In this document: positions 52,964 through 62,746 of the stretch, in pieces | Layout of the letters: the number at the start of each line of letters is the position of its first letter | Position numbering within the stretch: position 1 is the first letter of the stretch | Assembly: GCA_023397505.1 (NCBI GenBank) | Contig: JAEWUC010000002.1 | Coordinates: forward strand, 62,001 to 126,000 | Reading direction: 5' to 3' | Origin: Bacteroidota bacterium | GTDB lineage: Bacteria; Bacteroidota; Ignavibacteria; Ignavibacteriales; Melioribacteraceae | DNA: 64,000 bases | Notes under the pieces: generated by a model | What the model was told of the DNA's origin: nothing | The model's database searches: none | What the model saw: only the letters and a program-made list of their open reading frames with translations | Program-made: the position numbers and the translations under genes

Positions 52964-53725
52964 ATGAAAAAATACTTGGGATTTTTTTCGTTATTAGCTT
53001 TTTTGGTGTTTACAACTTTAGCTTCGGCTCAAGACATGTCCAATGAAGCTAAAAAAGCTTATAATGAAGGAAACAAACATTTAAAAGCAGGCGATTACGA
53101 CAATGCTGTTAAACAGTATCAGGAAGCCTTAAAAAGTTCTAAAGACTACCGAATCTATTACCAACTTGGAATTACTCTAAAAAAGCAAGGCAAAATGGCA
53201 GAAGCTGAAAATGCTTTCCATAGTGCAATTGATAATAATAAAGATTTTGATATCGGCTACAACGGTTTAGGGAGTGCATATTTCCAAAACGGTAAATATA
53301 CAGAGGCTGTTGAAGCATTCAAAAAATTCGAACAGCTTACCAAGACAAAATCTTCCAAGGAGCAGGCAAAAGTTAATATTGCACTCGCATATGTTAAACT
53401 TGCCGAAGCCACAAAAAAAGACGGAAATTATCCTAAAGCTGTCGAATATTTGAACAATGCTCTTGGTTATAATCAAACTGATGCAGCTTTTGTTCTATTA
53501 GCAACAACCTATTATGAAAACGGCGATTACGATAAAACTCTTACTACATGTGATCAAGCACTTAATATGAAAAATTTCAAGATGAAAGGTGCGGCATATT
53601 ACTACAAAGGTATGGCATTAAAACAAAAACAAATTCTTGATAAAGCAAAAGAAAATTTTGAACTCGCCCAAAAAGATGCAAACTATAAACGTTTAGCAGA
53701 TTACGAATTAAAACTTCTCAAATAA
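52964..53725 (+). CDS. Exported TPR-repeat protein
   Basis: 253 residues. Signal peptide about 1-22 (ends ASAQ), then five to six tetratricopeptide repeats (for example AYNEGNKHLKAGDYDNAVKQ and AEAENAFHSAIDNNKDFDI). TPR arrays are protein-binding scaffolds, here in the periplasm. It follows the tRNA-Leu gene by 31 bases and has its own terminator, so it is probably transcribed with or just after the tRNA. Partner unknown. Confidence 0.9.
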   Translation: MKKYLGFFSLLAFLVFTTLASAQDMSNEAKKAYNEGNKHLKAGDYDNAVKQYQEALKSSKDYRIYYQLGITLKKQGKMAEAENAFHSAIDNNKDFDIGYNGLGSAYFQNGKYTEAVEAFKKFEQLTKTKSSKEQAKVNIALAYVKLAEATKKDGNYPKAVEYLNNALGYNQTDAAFVLLATTYYENGDYDKTLTTCDQALNMKNFKMKGAAYYYKGMALKQKQILDKAKENFELAQKDANYKRLADYELKLLK

Positions 53726-53730
53726 ATATT

Positions 53731-53756
53731 AGCCCTCAAATTTGAGGGCTTTTTTA
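53731..53756 (+). terminator. Rho-independent terminator after the TPR gene
   Basis: AGCCCTCAAA (53731-53740) pairs directly with TTTGAGGGCT (53741-53750), followed by TTTTT. Confidence 0.88.
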
Positions 53757-53971
53757 TAAATCTTATCTCTTTTAAAAGTGAACCTGTTTACTTATTTTCA
53801 AATCAATAATTACTAAATACTTAGAATAACTGCATATAACAAAACACATAGCGCCGTTTGTCTTTACGACTAATATGGTCGTCGAATTTCCATCTTTCAT
53901 AAACAATATATGTTACAGAACAGTGAATTATATTATAAGGTTATTATGAAATTCAAGTCTAGTGTGGGTTT

Positions 53972-54769
53972 ATGATTTATTCCTTGTTGCTTGGTTTGTT
54001 TTTTGCTTCTGTTGTTGCTTTCATTTCATATAAAGTAAAATTTTTGACCTTCGACGGGGCAATTGCAACATTTGTACTCGCCGGAGTTATTTTCGGCTTG
54101 GGCGGATTGAAATGGAGCGTGCCAATTCTATCATTCTTCATTCTTTCATCGCTTTTATCCAAACTTAGAAAAAACATTAACGAAGAAGTTGAAACATATT
54201 TTGAGAAGACGGGTGTGCGGGATGCCATGCAGGTAATTGCTAACGGCGGTTTAGGGGGAATACTTGTAATTATAAATTCATTTTATTACAACGAATTATT
54301 TTATTTAATTTATCTTTCAACATTGGCTGCTGTTTGTGCCGATACATGGGCAACTGAAATTGGAACCTGGCGTAAAACAGCTACGTATAACATTCTAAAT
54401 CTAAAACCGATAACGCAGGGAGTATCCGGCGGTATTTCGTTACGTGGTACGTTTGGTGCTTTCATGGGAGCTGTTGTTATTGCAATTTCCGGGCTACCAT
54501 GGATTAATTTTAATATTGTTCCTTACATTTTTATTATTGTTCTTTCAGGTGTTGCGGGAAGTATTTTCGATAGTTTTCTCGGGGCCACAATTCAAGCTCA
54601 GTATAAATGCAATACTTGTAATAAGGTAACCGAGAAAATATTTCATTGCGGGCAAAAGTCAATTCATTTTAGAGGTTATGACTGGCTAAATAATGATGCT
54701 GTTAATTTATTTTCAGGTGTTGCTGGTGCATTAGTTATTCTTTTATTCAAAAGTCTGGTGAATTTATAA
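53972..54769 (+). CDS. DUF92/TIGR00297-family membrane protein
   Basis: 265 residues with six or seven helices. The N-terminus (SYKVKFLTFDGAIATFVLAG), the GGLGGIL loop and LAAVCADTWATEIG followed by GVSGGISLRGTFGAFMG are the conserved segments of DUF92. Members include the plant phytyl-phosphate kinase VTE6, so a polyprenyl-phosphate kinase role is possible. A Cys cluster CNTCNK lies near the C-terminus. First gene of a closely packed group; the next starts one base after its stop. Confidence 0.9.
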   Translation: MIYSLLLGLFFASVVAFISYKVKFLTFDGAIATFVLAGVIFGLGGLKWSVPILSFFILSSLLSKLRKNINEEVETYFEKTGVRDAMQVIANGGLGGILVIINSFYYNELFYLIYLSTLAAVCADTWATEIGTWRKTATYNILNLKPITQGVSGGISLRGTFGAFMGAVVIAISGLPWINFNIVPYIFIIVLSGVAGSIFDSFLGATIQAQYKCNTCNKVTEKIFHCGQKSIHFRGYDWLNNDAVNLFSGVAGALVILLFKSLVNL

Positions 54770-54770
54770 A

Positions 54771-57740
54771 ATGATAAAAAAAATATTTTATTCGATATTA
54801 GTTTTTACATCGCTTGGTTTTGCGCAATCATTAAACTCTAACTTTGATTCAGCAGTAAAATTGTTTAATGACGAGGAATATTCTGCTGCGTATAGTATAT
54901 TCATGAAAGTTAAGGATGAACAACCAATTGATAAGCAATTGGTTGAATCGTCTGCATTCTATTCTGCCAATTGTTTACTTAATCTAAACGAACTAGACGG
55001 AGCAGCTATTGAATTTGAAAATTTTATTACGCAATACAAATATTCTAATTTCAGAGAGGAAGCGTTTTACAATTTAGGAACAATTTATTTTACAAAAGGT
55101 GAATTTAGAAAAGCCCGTGAAAAACTTTTAATCCTTGTGAATATTAATCAAGATAATGAGTACAGAGGTTCTGCTTATTATTGGATTGCAGAAGCATATG
55201 TAGGTGAAAATAAATTTTTTGAAGCTGAAGAATATTTTAAAGAGGCCATCTCTGCACGCACGACAAACAAATATATTGTTAACAGCATTTATTCTTTAGC
55301 GCAATTATATGAAAAACTAAAAGATTATAATAAAGCTGTAACGTATTATGATGAACTGCTTGCTTATTATAAAGATCACGAATTAGGTCCAAAAGCTCAG
55401 TGGCGAATAGGGATTTGCTACTTTAATCTAAAAGAATATGACAGCGCAATACTCGAACTCAGCGATCCGTTAGTTAAAAAACTTTCTAAAGCAGAACATT
55501 TGGAGGTTAATTATTTCCTGGCAAACTCTTTTGCAAGACTTAAAGAATACAACAATGCCGCGAATATTTATAACGAAATTCTGGATGATGAGATTGAAGA
55601 TGATTTTAGAAATAAAATTAAGTACAGTCTTGCCTGGGTTAATTTTCAATTAGGAAATTATGAACAAGCTTATAATGCATTTAAGGAAATTCAAAAAAAA
55701 TCAATTGATACACTTTCGATAAACGCCGAATTTTGGAGCGGAGAATGTAAAAGGTATTTGGGTGATACTCAAACCGCTAACGAAATATTTAAAAAGTTTA
55801 TTGAGAAATATCCTTCAAATCCTTTGACTGCCCGCGCTCAATTAAGTGTTGGTACAATTTATTACAGTACAAAAAATTCCAATGATGCTGAAAAAGCATT
55901 ACTAAACGCCTCCACTTCAAATGATCCGCTTACAAAGGGCAAAGCAAATACTATTTTAGGAGAAATGAGATTAAATCAAAAACAATTTGATCAGGCTGCA
56001 AGGTATTTTCAAACAGCTGTAAAGTTTACATCGGGTAGTAATGAACTAAATAACCGGGCTGTACTTGGATTGGCTGTAACTGAATTTTATCAAAACAAAA
56101 TATCGGATGCAGTTAGGAATTTGGAAAATCTTAAAAACCGGAATAAAGATTTCGAACCTGATAAAGTTAATTTTTATTTAGCGGAGTGTTATTTAATTAG
56201 AAGCGAGTATTCTGCTGCGCTAAAGCATTATAATTTTGTAAACTCTGAAGATGCTGAATTAAAAAAACAGACGATTTACGGAAAAGCGTATGCTTATTTC
56301 AATCTCAAGGATTTCCCAAATGCGATATATTATTTCAATGATTTTTTAACAAAGTATAAAAAAGAACCGAATGCAGGCGATGCAAAATTGCGTCTCGCCG
56401 ATAGTTATTATGGGATAAAGAATTTTAACAGGGCAAGCGCAATTTATTCGGAATTATTTTCAAGCAATAAACAAATCTTGAACAATGATTTTACATATTA
56501 TCAATACTGCCAATCACTATATAAAGCCGGTAAATCATCGGAAGCAGTCAGTGAATTTGATAACCTGCAAAAAAGATTTCCCCGTTCCAAATATGCCGAT
56601 GTTTCTCAATACGTTATAGGATGGATTCATTTTCAACAGGGGGATTACGGACTTGCTATAAGCAACTATAATTTATTGATAAGTAAATACAGGCAGTCTC
56701 CGTTAATTCCTATTGTATATTATTCGTTGGGCGATGCATATTTTAATCAGGGCTTATATGATGAAGCTATCAGTTTTTACAGCAAAGTTTTGAATGATTA
56801 CCCAAATACATCTTACATACTAGATGCGGTAAACGGAATACAATATGCTTACGTTGCAAAGGAACAGCCGGATGAAGCTGTAACTTTCATAGATAATTTT
56901 GTTGCAAATAACTCGTCTTCAAAATATTCCGATCAGATATATTTTAAGAAGGGCGATATTTTGTATAGTGCTGAAATGTATGATAAATCAATTCAAGCTT
57001 ATAAAGATTTCTTGAATAAATATCCCACAAGTAATTCGGTGCCCAACGCTTATTTTTGGATCGGTAAAAGTGCTGCTAATCTCAAAAGAGTTGGCGAAGC
57101 AGTTGAGAATTTTCAAACTGTTATAAGCAGATGGCTCAAAAGTGATATTGGTTTATCGGCAACTATCGAACTTGCAAATATTTATTCAGATCAAAAAAAT
57201 TACGCAGGCGCAATACAGATTATTGAATCTGCGTCGAATGCTATGCCAACATCCAACCGTTTGCCTGAACTGCTTTTTATGAAAGGTTCGGCCGAGGTAA
57301 AGAACAATCAACTTCAAGAAGCATATGAAACCTTTGATCAAATAATTAAATACTACGATGCTTCAGTATTCTCGGCAAAAGCTAAGTTGGAACTTGGCAT
57401 TCTAGAATTGAATAGAAATAGTTTTGAAAATGCTCAATTACTTTTAAAGGAACTCGGCGAAAAACGAACCGATGATATTGGCGCTCAAGCGCAGTATTAT
57501 TACGGTGTTTCGTTGTTAAATCAAAATAAAATAACAGATGCCATTTCTGCTTTCGTGCGTGTTCGTTCGGTTTTTATGAATTTTGATGAATGGTACACAA
57601 AATCCCTTGTAAAACTTGGCGATTGTTATGTAAAACTTAAGGATAAAAAACAAGCGCGCGATATGTACCGCGCCGTAATAGAACGCCATAAAACCGGCGA
57701 ATTGGCTCAAGAGGCAAGAAGAAAACTGAATCAATTATGA
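54771..57740 (+). CDS. Large exported TPR-repeat protein
   Basis: 989 residues. Signal peptide about 1-19 (ends GFAQS), then more than twenty tetratricopeptide repeats over the whole length, in the BamD/YbgF style (YYNLGTIYF, FIEKYPSNPLTARAQLSVG, AQEARRKLN). Likely a periplasmic scaffold. It overlaps the following outer-membrane barrel gene by four bases (ATGA), which suggests the two products assemble together. Such long TPR proteins next to ExbBD-TonB genes are not described to my knowledge as a defined system. Confidence 0.88.
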   Translation: MIKKIFYSILVFTSLGFAQSLNSNFDSAVKLFNDEEYSAAYSIFMKVKDEQPIDKQLVESSAFYSANCLLNLNELDGAAIEFENFITQYKYSNFREEAFYNLGTIYFTKGEFRKAREKLLILVNINQDNEYRGSAYYWIAEAYVGENKFFEAEEYFKEAISARTTNKYIVNSIYSLAQLYEKLKDYNKAVTYYDELLAYYKDHELGPKAQWRIGICYFNLKEYDSAILELSDPLVKKLSKAEHLEVNYFLANSFARLKEYNNAANIYNEILDDEIEDDFRNKIKYSLAWVNFQLGNYEQAYNAFKEIQKKSIDTLSINAEFWSGECKRYLGDTQTANEIFKKFIEKYPSNPLTARAQLSVGTIYYSTKNSNDAEKALLNASTSNDPLTKGKANTILGEMRLNQKQFDQAARYFQTAVKFTSGSNELNNRAVLGLAVTEFYQNKISDAVRNLENLKNRNKDFEPDKVNFYLAECYLIRSEYSAALKHYNFVNSEDAELKKQTIYGKAYAYFNLKDFPNAIYYFNDFLTKYKKEPNAGDAKLRLADSYYGIKNFNRASAIYSELFSSNKQILNNDFTYYQYCQSLYKAGKSSEAVSEFDNLQKRFPRSKYADVSQYVIGWIHFQQGDYGLAISNYNLLISKYRQSPLIPIVYYSLGDAYFNQGLYDEAISFYSKVLNDYPNTSYILDAVNGIQYAYVAKEQPDEAVTFIDNFVANNSSSKYSDQIYFKKGDILYSAEMYDKSIQAYKDFLNKYPTSNSVPNAYFWIGKSAANLKRVGEAVENFQTVISRWLKSDIGLSATIELANIYSDQKNYAGAIQIIESASNAMPTSNRLPELLFMKGSAEVKNNQLQEAYETFDQIIKYYDASVFSAKAKLELGILELNRNSFENAQLLLKELGEKRTDDIGAQAQYYYGVSLLNQNKITDAISAFVRVRSVFMNFDEWYTKSLVKLGDCYVKLKDKKQARDMYRAVIERHKTGELAQEARRKLNQL

Positions 57741-59320
57741 AAAAAACATTTTTTGTATTTATGTTAATCGGTGCAGTTGTTTCCGCACAAACCGAACAAA
57801 AAAGTATTGAACTGCCGGACTTTGTAATTACGGGAAAGCAGAGCGTAGAAATTCCTACAGCACAAAAGAAAAAACCTGAATTAATAAGCACCATTTCTGA
57901 GGATTTTCTTTTACCGCAATATTCACCTGATGAATTGCCGCATCTCATTTATTCTCAACCATTACCTGTAAAACCAGAAATCGCCGCTTCTAATTATTTC
58001 GACGGCAGCGTAAAAATTGGAATTGGCAGCTATACTTACCCCGAAGGAAATTTTCATTTAAGTAAATCTTTTGGAAACTATATAGTTTCTGCAAGCGCCT
58101 GGGGAAAAAATATTAAAGACTATGTTCCATTTTCAGACTATAACACTTCAGGTGTATCTTTGAATAATATTTTATTTGTTAGTACTAAGTCTGATTTTTT
58201 GCCCGGTACGCAAATTGGATTATATGGGGAATACTCACGAGAGGCATATAAATTTTATGCTTCCGCAGTACCAAATTATGAAAGAAAATTACAAAACGGT
58301 TCGGGTAAATTTTCAGTAATAAATAATTATAATCGTTGGGTTGATTTCGGGTTTGATTTCGGCTTGACTACTCTTTCGTTTGACGAATCCGGTTTGGACG
58401 AAAAAATAATTAATAGCTCGGTATTGTTTAATTTCAAAACCAACGGGTTTGTAATAGGTGGTAAAGGAAACTATGACAGGCAAGTACTTAAAAATAATCT
58501 TAGTGGAATAGGAGATTATGATTTCTATTCTGTGGAAGGTTTTATCAAATCCAGCATGACAAATAACATGATTTTAAAAGGCGGTTTATATTATGCCGGA
58601 AATAATTCAACAAATTTTATCTCACCTTTTGCTTCAATGCAGTACAAAATTGCTGACGGCTTAACTTTCTCGGCTGAGTACAATCCTCGTGTGGAAAATA
58701 TAACATACCGAGGAATGCTTAATAAAAACATGTATGCAACACCTTTGTTTATGGATAACATTTTCAAAAAAGTTAAAGCCGATCTTAATGCGGGCATCAA
58801 ATACGAACACTACAAATTCTTTTCAATTGCCTTGTCAAGCGGCTATTCTAAAATTGATAATTATTTTTACTTCACTGATTTTTTCCTCAATGGGATGTAT
58901 GATATTTTTACTGCAAATAACGTCGGCAGTTTTACAACGAAACTGGATTTGCTCTTTCATCCGGCAGAACTCGGCTATTTCTTGGGGAATGTGAAATACA
59001 GCAGTGTTAAAATTGATAACGATATGTATATTCCATACGAACCAAAAATTTCTTCGGAATTAATTTACGGCTATAACTTTGATTTCGGGTTAGGGTTAAA
59101 GATGAAATTCGTTTATGCTAAAGATATTTATACCGACTTGGCAAATACATCAATGCTTGACGATTATCAAAATTTATCGTTTGGGGTTTCATATAAAATT
59201 TGGGAAAATCTATCTTTAAAAGCAGACTTTCAAAACATTCTAAATAAAACTAACTTTGTATTGAGAGGGTATGAAGAAAAGCCGTTTGATATTATTATCG
59301 GTGCAGAATACAGATGGTAA
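57737..59320 (+). CDS. Outer-membrane beta-barrel protein with TonB-box-like N-terminus
   Basis: 527 residues. Signal peptide about 1-16 (ends VSAQT). Residues 22-33, IELPDFVITGKQ, resemble the degenerate TonB box and start of TonB-dependent receptors, but no plug domain follows: a linker of about 50 residues leads straight to alternating amphipathic strands that run to the C-terminus (FDIIIGAEYRW, aromatic-ended as in outer-membrane proteins). About 16-20 strands are plausible. Context, between the giant TPR protein and ExbB/ExbD/TonB, suggests an energised or scaffolded barrel. Function unknown. Confidence 0.8.
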   Translation: MKKTFFVFMLIGAVVSAQTEQKSIELPDFVITGKQSVEIPTAQKKKPELISTISEDFLLPQYSPDELPHLIYSQPLPVKPEIAASNYFDGSVKIGIGSYTYPEGNFHLSKSFGNYIVSASAWGKNIKDYVPFSDYNTSGVSLNNILFVSTKSDFLPGTQIGLYGEYSREAYKFYASAVPNYERKLQNGSGKFSVINNYNRWVDFGFDFGLTTLSFDESGLDEKIINSSVLFNFKTNGFVIGGKGNYDRQVLKNNLSGIGDYDFYSVEGFIKSSMTNNMILKGGLYYAGNNSTNFISPFASMQYKIADGLTFSAEYNPRVENITYRGMLNKNMYATPLFMDNIFKKVKADLNAGIKYEHYKFFSIALSSGYSKIDNYFYFTDFFLNGMYDIFTANNVGSFTTKLDLLFHPAELGYFLGNVKYSSVKIDNDMYIPYEPKISSELIYGYNFDFGLGLKMKFVYAKDIYTDLANTSMLDDYQNLSFGVSYKIWENLSLKADFQNILNKTNFVLRGYEEKPFDIIIGAEYRW

Positions 59321-59340
59321 TCATTGATTGATATTTTAAT

Positions 59341-61662
59341 ATGACAACAGCCGATTTACAAAAAAAAGTTGCGGAAATATTGGGTGTCTCGGTTTCCGAA
59401 AAAGAACTCGCTTTCGAAATATTTATTTCGAAAATTTGCGATGTGCTTACGGATGAAGTTACGCTTAAAGTGCAGCGTGTAGGTTTTTTCCAACTTAAAA
59501 AAGGTTTTACAAGAGCAACGGCAGAATCGCTGTTGTTTATTCCGCTTTCGGAAGAATTGTACCGGGATTCCAAAAATTTATTTTTAACTATACCAATTCC
59601 CGCCCACCTAAATTCTGATGAAGAAATTGATTCGGATGTGTTTAGCATCGGCGTGGGTAAACCGATTTTACCTCTTTCCGAAAATGAAACTCAGAATACT
59701 GAAACATCATATGCAATTCTTCGTAAATCGATTGAAGAAAGAGTTGTTGAAATTTTATCCGAAGCAGATCAATTACCCAATTTTAATATCTGGGAAGATT
59801 ATTATAAATCTGTACGCTATGTAGAACATGATGAAGAAAAGGATAAATTAAATGAATTAACTGCTGACCTTGATTTTAAAGAAGAGTTTATGGCAGAGGA
59901 TTTAGCCAAGAATCTGTTGGAACTCTCATCGGAACTCGATGTTCAAGAAACCGAAGAAAAAAATGACGAATCCCATGAAGTTTCCTTATACGATTTATTG
60001 GGTGATTATCAGGCTGATAATCCGGCAGTTGAACAAAGATTAATAGGCGATTATGATATTGGAAAAGATAATTCTCAAGGTGAGGATGAAGAGCTTGAAC
60101 AAAGTTTATTAAATGTTATTGAAAATACCGAAGATAGTTCGGATGAACCTGAAGTGAATATTGTTCAGGATGAAGAGGAAAGAGTTGAAAAAGAATTTGA
60201 GGAAATCGATGAAACTAAGGTGGAAGAGGAAAAATCTGACTCACAAAAAACTGGTCATGGTTTTGATGAAGTAGAAAGTATTGTTAGTGATCTGTTAAAA
60301 AATTATGAAGATCAAGAAGATATTGTTAAGAAAGAGGTATCACCAGAAGAGGAAAGTGCATTTGAAGAATTAGTTGATAAAGATCCTGTTGTGAATGAAG
60401 AAGAAAAAAAAGAGACTGAGCAAACTATTACTAACGCGGAAGAAATAGAAAATATTATAGGTGATTTATCAAAAAGTTTTGATGATGATTTTACTGAAGA
60501 TGAAGAAGTGAATGCGGATCATGTAGAAGAAAATACCGAAATTGAAGATGGGCTTTTGGAAATTGAAGTGCCGACGCAGACTAAGGAAGTATTATTTGAA
60601 ATTAAGCGCGAATCGATGCTTGAAGAAGTTGATCTTGAAGCCGCTAAAGAAAATGATGATGTTGAACCTGTCTATTATCTCGGATTAAAAAACAAGGAAG
60701 GCGAACCGGTTGAATGGGATTGGGGCGATGAACTTAAGGAAGAATTTGGTGTTGAGTTTTTAAAGGAAGAACAGGAAAAACTGGAAATTGAAGAAAGTAA
60801 AAAAGAGCAGGATGAAGAACCTGATACTTTAGAACAAATATTTAGAAGAGCGAAACCTAAGATTACGAAGCACGAAGATGAATTTGATAATCATGTGAAA
60901 GATGAGAATGAGTATTCAGAACCGCATCAAGTTTTGGAATTTTCAGGGCAGCCGCCCCGCTATCAATTTGTTGAGGACAATCCAACTCCTAAAACAAACA
61001 TTGGCAGTACAAACTACACTGCTTTAACCGAAACAATGGAAGAAAATATGAAGGGCAACGATAAGGGATTTTCATTCGGCAAAATATTTTTAATCATATT
61101 TTCATCATTCGTGGTTGTTGCAACATTGATAATATATTTCCTGATGAGCAATAAAGATTCCGATCAAGTAATTACTTCACAGAGAACCGGTGGAGAGAAC
61201 TATTCACTTGAACAGGATACCGCAAAAAATCCAATTGATACTTCGCAAATAATCGCAGATGATTTTAATGATTTTCCTAGAGTAGCCGTGCTGCCTGCAA
61301 AAGGAACTCAAACCGGAAATACAACCGTTCAACAAAATGTTCCGTCCCTGCAAATCTCAAGTAGCGCAACTGATAATAAAAAATCTTCGTCAGATAATGA
61401 TCTTTATAAAAAACTTGAGACCGATACGCGCGTGGGGAAGACAATTTATTTTGACGGCAAATCTTACAATTATCAAGCTTCATCTTGGCGGAATAAGGCC
61501 AAAGCCGAACAAGAAGTTAAAAGACTTCGCGGATTAGGTCTCGATGCTTTTTTAACGGAAGCATTCCTGCCGGAAAAAGGCGGAACTTGGTATCGTGTTA
61601 GAATTGGCAATTATAAAACTAGAGAAGAAGCAGAACAGAATTCAATCAAAAATAATTTTTAG
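59341..61662 (+). CDS. HU/IHF-like plus SPOR bitopic membrane protein
   Basis: 773 residues. Residues 1-about 85 resemble the HU/CCDC81-type fold (DLQKKVAEILGVSVSEKELA, then VTLKVQRVGFFQLKKG). A highly acidic, disordered stretch follows (about 120-560, rich in Glu and Asp). One transmembrane helix lies at about 580-603 and a periplasmic SPOR domain at about 700-771 (YNYQASSWRNKAKAEQEVKR, GGTWYRVRIGNYKTREE). It could tie a cytoplasmic, possibly nucleoid-facing domain to septal peptidoglycan. DNA binding by the N-terminal domain is not shown. The gene lies 20 bases after the barrel gene and 17 before exbB. Confidence 0.82.
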   Translation: MTTADLQKKVAEILGVSVSEKELAFEIFISKICDVLTDEVTLKVQRVGFFQLKKGFTRATAESLLFIPLSEELYRDSKNLFLTIPIPAHLNSDEEIDSDVFSIGVGKPILPLSENETQNTETSYAILRKSIEERVVEILSEADQLPNFNIWEDYYKSVRYVEHDEEKDKLNELTADLDFKEEFMAEDLAKNLLELSSELDVQETEEKNDESHEVSLYDLLGDYQADNPAVEQRLIGDYDIGKDNSQGEDEELEQSLLNVIENTEDSSDEPEVNIVQDEEERVEKEFEEIDETKVEEEKSDSQKTGHGFDEVESIVSDLLKNYEDQEDIVKKEVSPEEESAFEELVDKDPVVNEEEKKETEQTITNAEEIENIIGDLSKSFDDDFTEDEEVNADHVEENTEIEDGLLEIEVPTQTKEVLFEIKRESMLEEVDLEAAKENDDVEPVYYLGLKNKEGEPVEWDWGDELKEEFGVEFLKEEQEKLEIEESKKEQDEEPDTLEQIFRRAKPKITKHEDEFDNHVKDENEYSEPHQVLEFSGQPPRYQFVEDNPTPKTNIGSTNYTALTETMEENMKGNDKGFSFGKIFLIIFSSFVVVATLIIYFLMSNKDSDQVITSQRTGGENYSLEQDTAKNPIDTSQIIADDFNDFPRVAVLPAKGTQTGNTTVQQNVPSLQISSSATDNKKSSSDNDLYKKLETDTRVGKTIYFDGKSYNYQASSWRNKAKAEQEVKRLRGLGLDAFLTEAFLPEKGGTWYRVRIGNYKTREEAEQNSIKNNF

Positions 61663-61679
61663 GAGAAGGAAATAAAAGC

Positions 61680-62333
61680 ATGAATTTACTCGATATGTTC
61701 CTCAAAGGCGGTTTTATTATGTGGCCTATACTTTTTTCATCGGTAGTTGCCCTGGCAATTATCATTGAGAAAATTATTGTTCTTAGAAAGACAAGACAAA
61801 ACATCCCGACTTTTATGGTTAAGATCAGGAATTATCTAAAAAGAAAAGACGTTGCAGGCGCAGTTAACTATTGCATGGAAGAAAAATCACCAATATCAAA
61901 CATTGTTAAGAAAGCATTAAAAAAATATAAACACGGTCATCAGCGTGTAGTTGAAACAATTGAGACAGCAGGCAGACAAGAAATTTCAAAACTTGAAAAA
62001 GGATTATCTACACTAGCAACGATAGCAGGCGCTGCTCCAATGCTCGGCTTTCTTGGGACAGTTACAGGAATGATAACTGCATTTATGCGAATTCAAGAAT
62101 TACAGGGTTCTGCCGGTCCATCAGATCTTGCGGGTGGTATTTGGGAAGCATTATTAACAACCGCATTTGGTCTCTTAGTTGGTATTCCCGTACTTGCTGT
62201 TTATAATTATTTATTAAGCACAGTTCAAAAAATTGTTGTTAATATGGAAATGGTTGTAACTGATGTTTTAGACGTGCTCGAAGATGCCGCGAAGGGTAAA
62301 GAAATTGAACCTTCCGAAGATTATGAAGAATAG
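61680..62333 (+). CDS. MotA/TolQ/ExbB-family proton channel protein
   Basis: 217 residues. Three transmembrane helices (about 12-31, 108-130 and 155-180). The conserved core GLSTLATIAGAAPMLGFLGT and TAFGLLVGIPVLAVYNYL is typical of ExbB/TolQ. Forms the inner-membrane proton-driven motor with the ExbD/TolR protein encoded nine bases downstream. Assigned to Exb or Tol only as a family; the TonB gene next door favours ExbB. Confidence 0.95.
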   Translation: MNLLDMFLKGGFIMWPILFSSVVALAIIIEKIIVLRKTRQNIPTFMVKIRNYLKRKDVAGAVNYCMEEKSPISNIVKKALKKYKHGHQRVVETIETAGRQEISKLEKGLSTLATIAGAAPMLGFLGTVTGMITAFMRIQELQGSAGPSDLAGGIWEALLTTAFGLLVGIPVLAVYNYLLSTVQKIVVNMEMVVTDVLDVLEDAAKGKEIEPSEDYEE

Positions 62334-62341
62334 GTGATTGA

Positions 62342-62746
62342 ATGAAATTTGAAACCAACATAAAACCATTGACTTCATTCAATTTTTCTTCATTAACTGA
62401 TATTGTGATGCTGCTTCTAATTTTCTTTTTGATAACATCACAGTTTGTTATACAGACGGGAGTTAAAGTCAAATTGCCCGGCGCAAAGAATAATGAGCAA
62501 TCTGTTCAAACAAAGATGGTTGTTTCAATTACTGAAAAGAATCAGCTTTATCTTGGCGCCAAGGAAATTGGTGTTGATATGCTTGCGGGTCAACTTGATG
62601 AAATTAAAAGAACTTCCGGCGAAAATAATTTGGTAATTAGAGCCGATAAATCCGTAAAGATTGATTTAATCATTCGTGTGATTGATGCCGCGAAAGGAAT
62701 CGGGATTGAGAAATTTACAATTGAAACTGAAAAAGCAACATTCTAA
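62342..62746 (+). CDS. ExbD/TolR-family biopolymer transport protein
   Basis: 134 residues. Single transmembrane helix at about 17-37 (SLTDIVMLLLIFFLITSQFV) with the critical Asp20, followed by the periplasmic domain (VKVKLPGAKN, LVIRADKSVKIDLIIRVIDA). Its stop overlaps the tonB-like start by one base (TAATG). Confidence 0.95.
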   Translation: MKFETNIKPLTSFNFSSLTDIVMLLLIFFLITSQFVIQTGVKVKLPGAKNNEQSVQTKMVVSITEKNQLYLGAKEIGVDMLAGQLDEIKRTSGENNLVIRADKSVKIDLIIRVIDAAKGIGIEKFTIETEKATF

